From UBA3210 sp963648895 (GTDB lineage: Bacteria; Bacillota_I; Bacilli_A; RFN20; CAG-449), in NCBI GenBank assembly GCA_963648895.1, contig CAVJGK010000003.1, forward strand, positions 1 to 38,989: 38,989 nucleotides of DNA. The letters are read 5' to 3'. The translations under genes and the position numbers were made by a program. Of this stretch, positions 24,445 through 33,037 are shown in pieces. Below the pieces are notes generated by a model. It was given only the letters and a program-made list of their open reading frames with translations, had not been told where the DNA came from and searched no databases. Numbering within the stretch: the stretch's first letter is position 1; every line of letters starts with the position of its first letter.

Positions 24445-24472
24445 GGGATGAGTAATTCATCTTACTCATCCC
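24445..24472 (+). terminator. Strong hairpin after the binding-protein gene (attenuator or mRNA 3' end)
   Basis: GGGATGAGTAA (24445-24455) pairs perfectly with TTACTCATCCC (24462-24472) around a 6-base loop. A mixed TTCCTTATTTTT follows, weaker than a full terminator. The next gene's ribosome site is 14 bases away. It probably reduces expression of the downstream membrane proteins relative to the binding protein. Confidence 0.65.
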
Positions 24473-24500
24473 TTCCTTATTTTTGTGGAGGAGAAAATTT

Positions 24501-25244
24501 ATGCAAAAAGATAAAATTATTTTTAGTAGATTTATTAAAAATAAACAAAAAGGAATAATAATTGCATTATTTGCAGTTTCAATTATTTTATTTTTATATT
24601 CATTATTATTTATGACACCATTTTATGATATGTACCTCATCAATAATACTGCAACTATCGCTAGATTGGATTTAGTTACATATGGAGTTGATATTGCAAA
24701 ATATCAAGAATTATATCCTGGCGCTATTACATATAATTCCACTACTGGTTTAGTTAGAAATATTAACGTTGGATATTTCATGGTAGATATTATGGCAAAT
24801 ATGCAAGCTTTCAATAAAACACTCTTTGCTATAGCTTTCTTTGGAATTGTTGGTTCTTTAATTTTATTTGTCTATCGTTCTCAATTCAGAAAAAGATATT
24901 ATTTAACCAATTTTATTTCAATTGGACTTGTTATTGTATTTGATCTTTTTGCATCAATTTTCACTTTAGTTAATATTTTTAAGTTTATAGGTGTTTTCTC
25001 AAATGATGTAAATTATGAGATATTAAATGTTTTCCAAACTATTACTTATAGCGATAATGTTGAAGGTATTGTAACAGAATATTTCTCTTTCAATACAATT
25101 AGTTGGGTATTCATTGTTGGTATAGTAGTATGTGCTATTTGTATTTTAATAGCAATTTGTGGTATAGTATTCCTAGTAAAGAAATATCTTTATCAAAAGG
25201 AACATCCAGCATTAGATATTAGTGGGGTGGTTATCAATGAATAA
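24501..25244 (+). CDS. Four-TM membrane protein, unknown (pectin operon)
   Basis: A 247-residue membrane protein I do not recognise. Helices lie at about 18-39, 106-125, 136-163 and 200-227. A ~65-residue extracellular loop separates the first two helices (NNTATIARLDLVTYGVDIA region). The short cytoplasmic loop between helices 2 and 3 is basic-aromatic, RSQFRKRYY (126-134). I chose 24501 because GGAGGAG (24487-24493) precedes it; a TTG at 24483 is in frame but upstream of that site. It overlaps the next gene by 8 bases. Helix layout matches the next product and the one encoded at 26930. Confidence 0.7.
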   Translation: MQKDKIIFSRFIKNKQKGIIIALFAVSIILFLYSLLFMTPFYDMYLINNTATIARLDLVTYGVDIAKYQELYPGAITYNSTTGLVRNINVGYFMVDIMANMQAFNKTLFAIAFFGIVGSLILFVYRSQFRKRYYLTNFISIGLVIVFDLFASIFTLVNIFKFIGVFSNDVNYEILNVFQTITYSDNVEGIVTEYFSFNTISWVFIVGIVVCAICILIAICGIVFLVKKYLYQKEHPALDISGVVINE

Positions 25245-25803
25245 TGAAGAAAAAAAGACAAACACATTAAATGATTCTTCAAATGCTATTGTTGAAGAAA
25301 TCGAAGATGTTCAAGATATCAAAAATGATATCATGCGTTATACAAACAACAAATTATCATTCTTATTATGTATTTTAGCTATTATATTCAGCGTTGCAAA
25401 TTTCCTTATTTGCTACAAAGTTAATAGTACAGCAACTAGTACAGATGCTATTACAAATTTTAAATTAGGATTTGACTTATTAATTAATGTTATTTTAATT
25501 ATTGCTTTATTCTTACTCGCTGAAAAAACTAAAGCATATAACAAAAAATCAAGTTATTATTGTATTGGTCTTGGTGTATTCCAAGTCGCAAGAATTTTCT
25601 TTATTCCATTATCATATTACTTAGCACACATTGATTATGTTAATAGTACAGATACAGCTTATGGATTAGATATTGGTGGATTTATTTGGTGTATTATTTT
25701 ATTATTACTTTCTGCAGCTTCATTAGTTGGTGCAGCTTTGATTAATTTAAAGAAATGTAAAACACTTGATGAACATTTAACAAAGATTGGAGCGAAGAAA
25801 TAA
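25237..25803 (+). CDS. Four-TM membrane protein, unknown (pectin operon)
   Basis: A 188-residue protein: an acidic cytoplasmic N-terminus (1-39), then helices at about 40-61, 76-95, 109-130 and 146-169, and a basic tail. Between helices 2 and 3 lies EKTKAYNKKSSYY (96-108), again basic then aromatic as in its neighbours. The start at 25237 has GGGGTGG upstream and overlaps the previous stop. It ends 2 bases before the ATPase gene, so coupling to the ATPase is tight. No family recognised; a transporter-associated subunit is the likely role (inference). Confidence 0.7.
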   Translation: MNNEEKKTNTLNDSSNAIVEEIEDVQDIKNDIMRYTNNKLSFLLCILAIIFSVANFLICYKVNSTATSTDAITNFKLGFDLLINVILIIALFLLAEKTKAYNKKSSYYCIGLGVFQVARIFFIPLSYYLAHIDYVNSTDTAYGLDIGGFIWCIILLLLSAASLVGAALINLKKCKTLDEHLTKIGAKK

Positions 25804-25805
25804 TT

Positions 25806-26915
25806 ATGGCAGAATTAAGACTAGAACATATTAAAAAAATCTATGATGGTGGCGTCTTAGCTGTTGAAGATTTCGATATCGATATTAAAGATGGAGAATT
25901 CATTGTTATCGTCGGCCCATCTGGTTGTGGTAAATCTACAACATTAAGAATGATCGCAGGTCTTGAAGATATTACTGAAGGACATGCATATTTAATTGAA
26001 CAAGCTACTGAAGATAAAGAAGAATTTAATAAAGAAATTACAAATCTTCCTTCAAAAGATAGAGATATGGCAATGGTTTTCCAAAACTATGCTTTATACG
26101 CTCACATGACTATTTATCAAAACATGGCTTTCTCATTAACATTAAGAAAGACAGATAAAGTTGAAATTCACAAAAAGGTCATGCACGCAGCTGAAATCTT
26201 AGACTTAACTTCTCAATTAAATAAAAAACCAAAGCAATTATCTGGTGGTCAAAGACAAAGAGTTGCTTTAGGTAGAGCTATTGTTAGAAACCCAAGAGTC
26301 TTCTTATTTGATGAACCTTTATCAAACTTAGATGCTAAATTAAGAGTTTCTATGAGACGTGAAATTAAATTATTACACCAAAAATTAGGTGCAACAATGA
26401 TTTATGTTACTCACGACCAAGTTGAAGCTTTAACTCTTGCAGATAGAATCGTTGTTATGTCAATGGGTAAAGTACAACAAATTGGTACACCACTTGAAGT
26501 TTATTCAGATCCTGCAAACAAATTCGTTGCTTCATTTATTGGTAACCCTCCAATGAACTTCATTGAAGGTACAATTGATGCAAAAGGTAAATTTGTTTGT
26601 AATGATTTCTCATATCAACTTGATGAAAAAAGAATTGCAATGTTATCTAACGCTGGTTATTTAGGAACAGAAAAACCATTAATCTTAGGTATTCGTCCAG
26701 AACACTTCCTTCCAGGTGAAGACTTAAAGATTACTAATGAATTATTAGAACATATGGGACCTGCAACATTATTCCACTGCTATGTTGGAAATACTAAAAT
26801 GCAAGTTAAATTACCTGGATGGTTAGATTATGAAGATGAAGCTGAATTCCATGTTTCATTCAATCAAGATTTAGTTTGTTTCTTTGATAAAGAAACAGAA
26901 GATAGAATTCGTTAA
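25806..26915 (+). CDS. msmX: MsmX-type sugar ABC transporter ATPase
   Basis: ATPase of CUT1 sugar importers, 369 residues. Walker A GPSGCGKST (37-45), Q-loop VFQNYALYAHMT, signature LSGGQRQRVALGRA (from L145), Walker B FLFDEPLSNLD (D169, E170), H-loop VTHDQVEAL, then a C-terminal TOBE/regulatory domain (about 235-369). Between GHAYLIE and the LPSKDRDMAMVFQNY segment is an insertion of about 10 residues (near 67-80) that MsmX/MalK proteins I know lack. In B. subtilis MsmX is shared between systems and encoded elsewhere; here it sits inside the operon. Confidence 0.92.
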   Translation: MAELRLEHIKKIYDGGVLAVEDFDIDIKDGEFIVIVGPSGCGKSTTLRMIAGLEDITEGHAYLIEQATEDKEEFNKEITNLPSKDRDMAMVFQNYALYAHMTIYQNMAFSLTLRKTDKVEIHKKVMHAAEILDLTSQLNKKPKQLSGGQRQRVALGRAIVRNPRVFLFDEPLSNLDAKLRVSMRREIKLLHQKLGATMIYVTHDQVEALTLADRIVVMSMGKVQQIGTPLEVYSDPANKFVASFIGNPPMNFIEGTIDAKGKFVCNDFSYQLDEKRIAMLSNAGYLGTEKPLILGIRPEHFLPGEDLKITNELLEHMGPATLFHCYVGNTKMQVKLPGWLDYEDEAEFHVSFNQDLVCFFDKETEDRIR

Positions 26916-26929
26916 GGAGGTCGCTAAAT

Positions 26930-27562
26930 ATGAGTTTTTCAGAAAAATTAAAATTCTCTTTAAGAAAATTAGCTATTTCTTTAAAAAGAAACTATTTTAT
27001 TATTCCAATGATCGTAATTGGAGTTACTATTTTAGTCATTATGTGCTCTCTTTATACTGAATCATCAGTAATTACTAGAGCAGCAGGTAATAAAGAATCT
27101 GCAATTGCCCCATATAGTGCTATTTTTGAATTCGGCGCTTGCTTATTAACTATTCTTGGTGGCGTTGCTTATATTAACTATGCTTTTACAGGTTATGGTA
27201 AAAAAAGACCAGTATATATGATGATTATTTTCTTAGTCTTATTTGCTATGTCTGTTGCATTATTATTCTTAATTTATTTTGGTATTAAACCAAGTATTGA
27301 TGATGATATTGTTAAATATAATCAATATGTTGCAGATGGTTCTGATTTAGCAAAAATCAATGAATATTCTGCATTCGTTAAAGATGGTACAAATACATTA
27401 TCATTAATTATGAGCCATATTGTATTATGCTTAGTTTCAATTGTTCTTGTTATTACAGCACCATTTGTACAAGCTGGTTTAAAAAATATTAAATTTAAAT
27501 CTATTTCTTCTGTTGGTTCTACAACAAGCGATGCAGTAGAAGTTGAAGAAGAAGTTAAATAG
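26930..27562 (+). CDS. Four-TM membrane protein, unknown (pectin operon)
   Basis: A 210-residue protein with helices at about 22-41, 62-86, 96-118 and 157-180, and a ~30-residue acidic cytoplasmic tail ending EVEEEVK. The loop between helices 2 and 3 is TGYGKKRPVY (87-96), basic then aromatic like its two counterparts. It is translated from a strong AAGGAGG site right after the ATPase. I do not recognise the family. Its arrangement around the ATPase suggests an accessory component of the transporter. Confidence 0.7.
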   Translation: MSFSEKLKFSLRKLAISLKRNYFIIPMIVIGVTILVIMCSLYTESSVITRAAGNKESAIAPYSAIFEFGACLLTILGGVAYINYAFTGYGKKRPVYMMIIFLVLFAMSVALLFLIYFGIKPSIDDDIVKYNQYVADGSDLAKINEYSAFVKDGTNTLSLIMSHIVLCLVSIVLVITAPFVQAGLKNIKFKSISSVGSTTSDAVEVEEEVK

Positions 27563-27573
27563 AAAGGATTAAA

Positions 27574-28119
27574 ATGAAGAAAAAAACTCCTGAAGAAATT
27601 AAAGAAGAAAAAGTTATTGATGCTTATCAAAGAAGAGGCTTTTTAGAAAAAGTTCCTTATTGGGTAAAAGCAGTACTTATTAAATATTGGTTTTTCGGAG
27701 TTATTTGTTTCTTTGTCCTTATGGGATTGGGCTTAGTAATTACAAATGCCCTCGATAAAATTGTCGTTTGCGGATTACTTGGTGGCATGATTACCGATGT
27801 TGTCACTGATAATATCTTAATGATGATAGAATCCTCAGATCATGAATCTCAGTGGTTTATGATTTATAAAAAATCTAAGTCGGTATGGTCACTTATTATT
27901 AATTTAGTTTACACTCTAGTATTATTCTTTGGTTGTAGCGAATTAATGACATTGATTATTTCAACTTATAGTGACAAATCATTTTGGTTCTTACAAGAAC
28001 CATGTTCTCAAGCTTTAGTTTTAATTATTGTTGATATGGCATTTATTGGAATTAAGGATTTAATTCTATATGAATTAATCAAACATAATTACATAAAGCC
28101 AAATAAAAATAATAAATAA
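27574..28119 (+). CDS. Membrane protein, unknown (pectin operon)
   Basis: A 181-residue protein with a charged N-terminus (KKKTPEEIKEEK) and a conserved-looking RGFLEKVPYWVKAVLIKYWFF stretch (21-41) leading into the first helix (about 38-58). Further hydrophobic segments lie at about 62-80, 104-130 and 146-164. Cys, Trp and Phe are frequent. Topology differs from the three preceding proteins, so I keep it separate. It follows 11 bases after them and precedes the GH28 gene. No function can be named. Confidence 0.65.
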   Translation: MKKKTPEEIKEEKVIDAYQRRGFLEKVPYWVKAVLIKYWFFGVICFFVLMGLGLVITNALDKIVVCGLLGGMITDVVTDNILMMIESSDHESQWFMIYKKSKSVWSLIINLVYTLVLFFGCSELMTLIISTYSDKSFWFLQEPCSQALVLIIVDMAFIGIKDLILYELIKHNYIKPNKNNK

Positions 28120-28140
28120 AATTAAGGAGTAAAAATTTAT

Positions 28141-29658
28141 ATGAAATTAATATTTGTTTCTTGCGTCAGCGCAACTTTCGATTTGGATAACGATTGCATC
28201 TACTATGCTTCAAAGCCTTATGATGTAACGTTAAATGGAGAAAAGGTTCTTACTGATGTAAGAACAAATATTTTTTCTTTATTTGATCTAACTCCAGATA
28301 CTTCTTATGAAGTTGAAGTTAATGGAGAAAAAGTTCAATTCAAAACTGATGCAGTAAGTGAAATCTTATCTTCAAAGGGTATTGATAATACTGGTGAAAC
28401 TAATGTAACTAAAGATTTACAAGCTTTAATTGATTCTGCCCATGATGGCGCATTAATCAACATTGAACCAGGTGTTTATTATTTCACATCTTTAAAATTA
28501 AGATCTAACACTACTTTTAATTTAAAAAAGGGTGCAACACTTTCCGCTAGTATTGATATAAGTGAGTATGAAGAACTCGATGGTGAAGTTACTTTACCAA
28601 ATGGTGAAGTAGTTCAATATGGTTCATGGGAAGGCTCTCCTTCTAAAATGAAACTCTCTCTTATCAATGCTATTGACGCTTATAACGTCAAATTAGTTGG
28701 TCAAGGTACAATCGATGGAAGAGCACAACTTGGTCCATGGTGGATTGATGTTAAAAATCTACCATATGTAAGACCACATATCTTATTCTATGTACAATCT
28801 CATGATATCTATACTCAAGGTATTACAGTAAAGAATTCTCCTCAATGGACAATTCATCCATACTTCTGCCAAAATTTAGGATATTATGATCTCTATATTG
28901 AGAATCCAAAGATTTCACCAAATACTGATGGTCTTGATCCTCAATGTTGTAAAAACGTTGATATTATCGGTGTTCATTTCTCAGTTGGTGATGATTGTAT
29001 CGCGATTAAATCAGGTAAAATGTATATTGGTCAAAAATATAAAACACCATGTGAAAAAATTACAATTAGAAACTGCATTATGCAATATGGTCATGGCGCG
29101 GTTGTTCTAGGTAGTGAAATGTCAGGTGGTATTAGAGACTTAGTTGTTGAAAATTGTATTTTCGATCATACAGACCGTGGATTAAGAATTAAAACACGCC
29201 GCGGTAGAGGTAATACTGCAATTATTGATGATGTTACATTCAAAAACATCTTGATGAAAAATGTTCTTTCACCAGTAACTGTTAATATGTTCTATTTCTG
29301 TGATCCAGATGGTAAGACTGAATATGTTTGGTCAAAAGAAAAACTACCAGTTGATGATAGAACTCCATATTTAGGTAAATTCACATTTGAAAATATCATC
29401 GCAGATGATTGTGAATATACTGCAGGTTATTTCTATGGTTTACCAGAAATGCCTATTGGAGAAATCAACATTAAAAATTCTACTTTCAATTTCAAAGAAG
29501 ATGCAGGAAGTGGAACACCAGTTATGATGACTGATGCAGAAGTATGTTCAAAACGTGGTTTTATCTTTAAGAATGTTCATAAATTTAATATTGAAAATGT
29601 CACTATGGTTGGTCAAGATGGACCACTATATGAAAGTGATGGAACAGAAGTAAAATAA
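28141..29658 (+). CDS. Cytoplasmic GH28 polygalacturonase
   Basis: Glycoside hydrolase family 28 enzyme, 505 residues, that hydrolyses alpha-1,4-galacturonan. The full catalytic set is present: NTDG (261-264), GDDC (283-286), GHG (317-319) and RIK (349-351). An N-terminal beta-sandwich-like domain (about 1-80), as seen in exo-polygalacturonases, precedes the beta-helix. There is no signal peptide, so it should work in the cytoplasm on imported oligomers, probably as an exo-enzyme releasing galacturonate. The ribosome site is AAGGAG. It follows the transporter genes directly. Confidence 0.93.
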   Translation: MKLIFVSCVSATFDLDNDCIYYASKPYDVTLNGEKVLTDVRTNIFSLFDLTPDTSYEVEVNGEKVQFKTDAVSEILSSKGIDNTGETNVTKDLQALIDSAHDGALINIEPGVYYFTSLKLRSNTTFNLKKGATLSASIDISEYEELDGEVTLPNGEVVQYGSWEGSPSKMKLSLINAIDAYNVKLVGQGTIDGRAQLGPWWIDVKNLPYVRPHILFYVQSHDIYTQGITVKNSPQWTIHPYFCQNLGYYDLYIENPKISPNTDGLDPQCCKNVDIIGVHFSVGDDCIAIKSGKMYIGQKYKTPCEKITIRNCIMQYGHGAVVLGSEMSGGIRDLVVENCIFDHTDRGLRIKTRRGRGNTAIIDDVTFKNILMKNVLSPVTVNMFYFCDPDGKTEYVWSKEKLPVDDRTPYLGKFTFENIIADDCEYTAGYFYGLPEMPIGEINIKNSTFNFKEDAGSGTPVMMTDAEVCSKRGFIFKNVHKFNIENVTMVGQDGPLYESDGTEVK

Positions 29659-29659
29659 T

Positions 29660-30226
29660 ATGGCTGAAGATGTAAAAGCATATTTGGTTATTGATAAGAA
29701 CTTTGAAAATTTAAACATTCTCCAAAAGATGATATTTCTGATTACTAAATTAGATTTATCTTTGAAAAACGAAGAAGGATTTATTCCTTTAGAGTTACCT
29801 TATAATGAACTTACCAAATTAAGCGTATCAATTAATACTATCGCTCATGATTTAAATCTTGATGGGATTGGCTTAAGTATCGTTCCTTGCTTTGGAAGTA
29901 AAATAAAAGCGTTAATACCTTTAGATAAATATGAATTTTATTATTTATATGAAGAAATATTTAAAGGTGTTAAAAATGGTAGTCTTGAAGAAAAAAAGGT
30001 TACTTCAATTCTAGAAAACATTAATAAAGAAACATTGGATACGATTGAAAATTACATTCGTTTTGATCAATCAGTATCTTTAACTGGAGAATATATGTTC
30101 GCACATCGTAATACAATTAATTACCGTGTTAACAAATTTATCTCCACCACACAAATTAATATAAGACAAATGCACAATGCGATATTTGTTTCATATGTCA
30201 TATCATTAATTAAAGAAAATAAATAG
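29660..30226 (+). CDS. PucR/CdaR-type HTH regulator, stand-alone short form
   Basis: A 188-residue soluble protein. The C-terminal ~65 residues (LDTIENYIRFDQSVSLTGEYMFAHRNTINYRVNKF) match the PucR C-terminal helix-turn-helix, whose hallmark is HRNTLxYRLxKI; here HRNTINYRVNKF. The N-terminal 110 residues resemble no sensor domain I know and are far shorter than the GGDEF-like region of CdaR. CdaR/PucR-type proteins usually activate sugar-diacid or purine genes, so a role as activator of this uronate operon is plausible (inference). The start follows GH28 by one base with no obvious ribosome site. Confidence 0.65.
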   Translation: MAEDVKAYLVIDKNFENLNILQKMIFLITKLDLSLKNEEGFIPLELPYNELTKLSVSINTIAHDLNLDGIGLSIVPCFGSKIKALIPLDKYEFYYLYEEIFKGVKNGSLEEKKVTSILENINKETLDTIENYIRFDQSVSLTGEYMFAHRNTINYRVNKFISTTQINIRQMHNAIFVSYVISLIKENK

Positions 30227-30237
30227 TAGGAGGGATT

Positions 30238-30903
30238 ATGCAAAGCGTTGATGAAATTTACGAAGAGTTAAAACGTGAAATTATTAATCTTGATTTAGTC
30301 CCTGGTAGTAAAGTCACGGAAAGTTATTTAACTAATAAATTTCATATTTCAAGAACACCAATTAGAAGTGTTATTTCTCGTTTAGAAAAAGATAATCTTG
30401 TCGAAGTTACTCCTAAAAAAGGAACATATGTCAGCAAGATTACACTTGAAAATGTTTCAGATTATATGAAATTGAGAGTTATTGTTGAAACTCATGTATT
30501 AAGAGAAGTTTGTAAAACAATTACTCCAGAACAAATTGATGAATTAAAACAAATTATCTTTGAACAATCGAAAATTATTGCGATGGAACCAAGCATTGAA
30601 AAGTCAAAAATGTTCTTCCATAATGACAATTTGTTTCATTCAACATTATTTAAATTTGGAAATAGCTTAGGATTGTGGAAAATTATTCACTCTAATGCTA
30701 TAACATTAAATAGAGTTAGAATTATGGCTAACTTAAGAGAGACTACTCAAGTTGAAAAAATTTATGAACAACATTATGCAATGATTAGATGTTTAGAAAA
30801 ACATGATGCGGATAAACTTGTTAGTATCTTCACTACTCATATCGATGATGGCTTAGAAGGTATCAGTAGTGTAGTTTCAAAATATCACGATTATTTTATG
30901 TAG
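30238..30903 (+). CDS. GntR-family regulator, FadR/FCD type
   Basis: A 221-residue repressor-type regulator. N-terminal winged helix: EELKREIINLDLVPGSKVTE, then FHISRTPIRSVISRLEKDNLVEVTPKKGTYV (about 8-65), the GntR signature. The C-terminal FCD domain (about 75-215) keeps its metal-site pattern DNLFH and later His residues near 181 and 202. FCD-type GntR proteins (UxuR, ExuR, KdgR types) sense uronates. It is encoded inside the uronate operon and is the best candidate for the TTGTATACAA sites at 19317 and 34681. AGGAGGG precedes the start. Confidence 0.88.
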   Translation: MQSVDEIYEELKREIINLDLVPGSKVTESYLTNKFHISRTPIRSVISRLEKDNLVEVTPKKGTYVSKITLENVSDYMKLRVIVETHVLREVCKTITPEQIDELKQIIFEQSKIIAMEPSIEKSKMFFHNDNLFHSTLFKFGNSLGLWKIIHSNAITLNRVRIMANLRETTQVEKIYEQHYAMIRCLEKHDADKLVSIFTTHIDDGLEGISSVVSKYHDYFM

Positions 30904-30917
30904 GAGGTTATTAAAAT

Positions 30918-32330
30918 ATGAAGGAATTTTTAGGCGAAGATTTTTTATTAGAAACAGAAACAGCAAAGAAGTTATATCATGAACACGCAAAAAAGATGCC
31001 AATTTATGATTATCACTGCCATTTACCAATCAAAGAAATTTACGAAGATCGTAAATTCGAATCTGCAACAGATATTTGGCTAGTTGAAGGTCACTTTGGT
31101 GATCATTACAAATGGAGAGCAATGAGAAACAATGGTGTTTCTGAATACTACATTACAGGTGACGCTCCTAAGAAAGAAAAATTCTTAAAATGGGCTGAAA
31201 CAATCCCTTATACAGTAGGTAATCCACTTTATCACTGGACACACTTAGAATTAAAGAATTATTTCGGCATTACTGAAACATTCTCACCAAAAACAGCTGA
31301 ACATGTTTATGATGTTATGAATGAAAAATTAAAAGGTATGTCAGCACGTAAGATTATCGAAATGAGCAATGTTGATACATTATGCACAACAGATGATCCA
31401 ATTGATGATTTACACTATCATGCATTATTAAAAGAAGATAAATCATTCAAAGTACATGTATATCCTGCATTCCGTCCTGATAAAGTAATCAACATTGACT
31501 GGGATTCATTTGTTCCTTACATTGGTCAATTATCAAAAGTTGTTGGCTATGAAATCAAAGATTTAGCGACTTTAACAAAAGCATTAAAAGAAAGAATTGA
31601 ATTCTTCCATGAACATGATTGTAGAGTTTCAGACCACGCATTAGACGTTGTTGTTTATGAAGAAACAACAGAAGAAAAAGTTGATGCAATTATTAAAAAA
31701 GCATTAAGAGGAGAAACATTAACTCCTTCAGAAGCTGCTCAATATAGAGGCTATATCATTGTCTTCTTAGGCAAAGAATATTCTCACCATGGTTGGGTAC
31801 AACAATACCACATCAAAGCTTTAAGAAACAACTCAGGTAGAATGATGGAAAAAGTTGGACCAGATACTGGTTTTGACGCAATTAACGATGGATCATTCGC
31901 ACCAGCATTATCAAAGATTTTAAATAAATTAGATTCTACAAGTGAACTTCCTAAGACTATTTTATATTCATTAAATCCAAGTGATAATGAAGTTCTTGCA
32001 ACTCTAGCGTTCTGCTTTGTTCAAGAAGGTGTTCCAGGTAAAATGCAACTTGGTTCAGCATGGTGGTTCTTAGATCAAAAAGATGGCATGGAAAAACAAT
32101 TAACTGCATTATCAAATTTAGGTTTATTATCTAGATTCGTTGGTATGTTAACAGACTCAAGATCATTCTTAAGTTATACACGTCATGAATATTTCAGAAG
32201 AATCTTATGTAACAAATTAGGCCATTTAGTTGAAAATGGTGAATATCCAAACGATATTGAATTCTTAGGCAAAGTAGTTGAAGATATTTGCTTCAACAAC
32301 GCAAAAGCATACTTTGATGCTTCAAGATAA
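30918..32330 (+). CDS. uxaC: Glucuronate/galacturonate isomerase
   Basis: UxaC isomerises D-galacturonate to D-tagaturonate and D-glucuronate to D-fructuronate, 470 residues, the normal size. The amidohydrolase-like metal motif is DYHCHLP with H33 and H35, and GHFGDHYKWRAMRNNGV and SAWWFLDQKDGMEKQL are typical UxaC segments. It provides the entry step for galacturonate released by the GH28 enzyme. The next enzymes in that route, UxaB and UxaA, are not in the window. A strong TAGGAGG ribosome site precedes the start. Confidence 0.95.
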   Translation: MKEFLGEDFLLETETAKKLYHEHAKKMPIYDYHCHLPIKEIYEDRKFESATDIWLVEGHFGDHYKWRAMRNNGVSEYYITGDAPKKEKFLKWAETIPYTVGNPLYHWTHLELKNYFGITETFSPKTAEHVYDVMNEKLKGMSARKIIEMSNVDTLCTTDDPIDDLHYHALLKEDKSFKVHVYPAFRPDKVINIDWDSFVPYIGQLSKVVGYEIKDLATLTKALKERIEFFHEHDCRVSDHALDVVVYEETTEEKVDAIIKKALRGETLTPSEAAQYRGYIIVFLGKEYSHHGWVQQYHIKALRNNSGRMMEKVGPDTGFDAINDGSFAPALSKILNKLDSTSELPKTILYSLNPSDNEVLATLAFCFVQEGVPGKMQLGSAWWFLDQKDGMEKQLTALSNLGLLSRFVGMLTDSRSFLSYTRHEYFRRILCNKLGHLVENGEYPNDIEFLGKVVEDICFNNAKAYFDASR

Positions 32331-32331
32331 T

Positions 32332-33000
32332 ATGGTGACATTATTCTTATTTGGTGATTCAACTTGCCAAACTAATTTAAAAGATACTTATCCTCAACAT
32401 GGTTGGGGACAAGTTATCGAAGAATATCTTAATGATGATGTAAGAGTAATTAATCTCGCTCGTAATGGACGTTCTACAAAATCATTCATTACTGAAGAAA
32501 GATATGAACCTGCTTTAAGAAATATTAAAAAAGGTGATTTCTTATTCATCCAATTTGGTCATAATGACGAAAAAGAAGATGAAGCAAGAAAGACAGATCC
32601 TTGGACAACATATCAAGATAATTTAAGATTCTTTATTTCTATCGCTAGAAATGTTGGTGCAACACCAGTATTAATTTCATCCATTTATAGAAGAAAATTC
32701 CAAGATGGTAAACTTGTTGATAAATGCCATTTAGAATTCCCTGATGCAATGGAAGATTTAGCAAAGAAAGAAAATGTTATCTATATTGATGGAACAACAT
32801 TAACTAAAGATGCATTAAATAAATTAGGTGAAGCAGAATCAAGAAAATTATTTATGAACTTTGATCCTAATATCTATGAAAATTATCCAGAAGGTAAAGA
32901 AGATAATACTCATTTAAGATATGAAGGGGCTAAATTTGTTTGTGATTTAATTGTTCCTGAATTAAAGAAACATCCTGAATTAACAAAATTATTTAAGTAA
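32332..33000 (+). CDS. Rhamnogalacturonan/pectin acetylesterase, CE12 (SGNH)
   Basis: SGNH-hydrolase of the CE12 type (RhgT/YesT-like), 222 residues, removing acetyl groups from pectic sugars. Block I GDST with S10, block II ARNGRSTKS, block III GHND and block V DNTHL with D191 and H194 form the complete active site. No signal peptide, so it acts inside the cell. I chose 32332 because the protein then begins MVTLFLFGDST, as CE12 enzymes do; the earlier frame from 32278 lies wholly inside uxaC. It starts one base after the uxaC stop and ends the operon. Confidence 0.92.
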   Translation: MVTLFLFGDSTCQTNLKDTYPQHGWGQVIEEYLNDDVRVINLARNGRSTKSFITEERYEPALRNIKKGDFLFIQFGHNDEKEDEARKTDPWTTYQDNLRFFISIARNVGATPVLISSIYRRKFQDGKLVDKCHLEFPDAMEDLAKKENVIYIDGTTLTKDALNKLGEAESRKLFMNFDPNIYENYPEGKEDNTHLRYEGAKFVCDLIVPELKKHPELTKLFK

Positions 33001-33002
33001 CT

Positions 33003-33030
33003 TAAAAGGTAGCCGAAGGGCTACCTTTTA
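33003..33030 (+). terminator. Terminator of the pectin uptake operon
   Basis: TAAAAGGTAGCC (33003-33014) pairs perfectly with GGCTACCTTTTA (33019-33030) around a GAAG tetraloop. It is the first strong terminator after the promoter at 19336. Confidence 0.88.
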
Positions 33031-33037
33031 ATATTAT

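Noticed and set aside
32278..32331. Extended start for the CE12 esterase inside uxaC
   Set aside because: The extension has no family similarity and the enzyme motif begins at once from the ATG at 32332.
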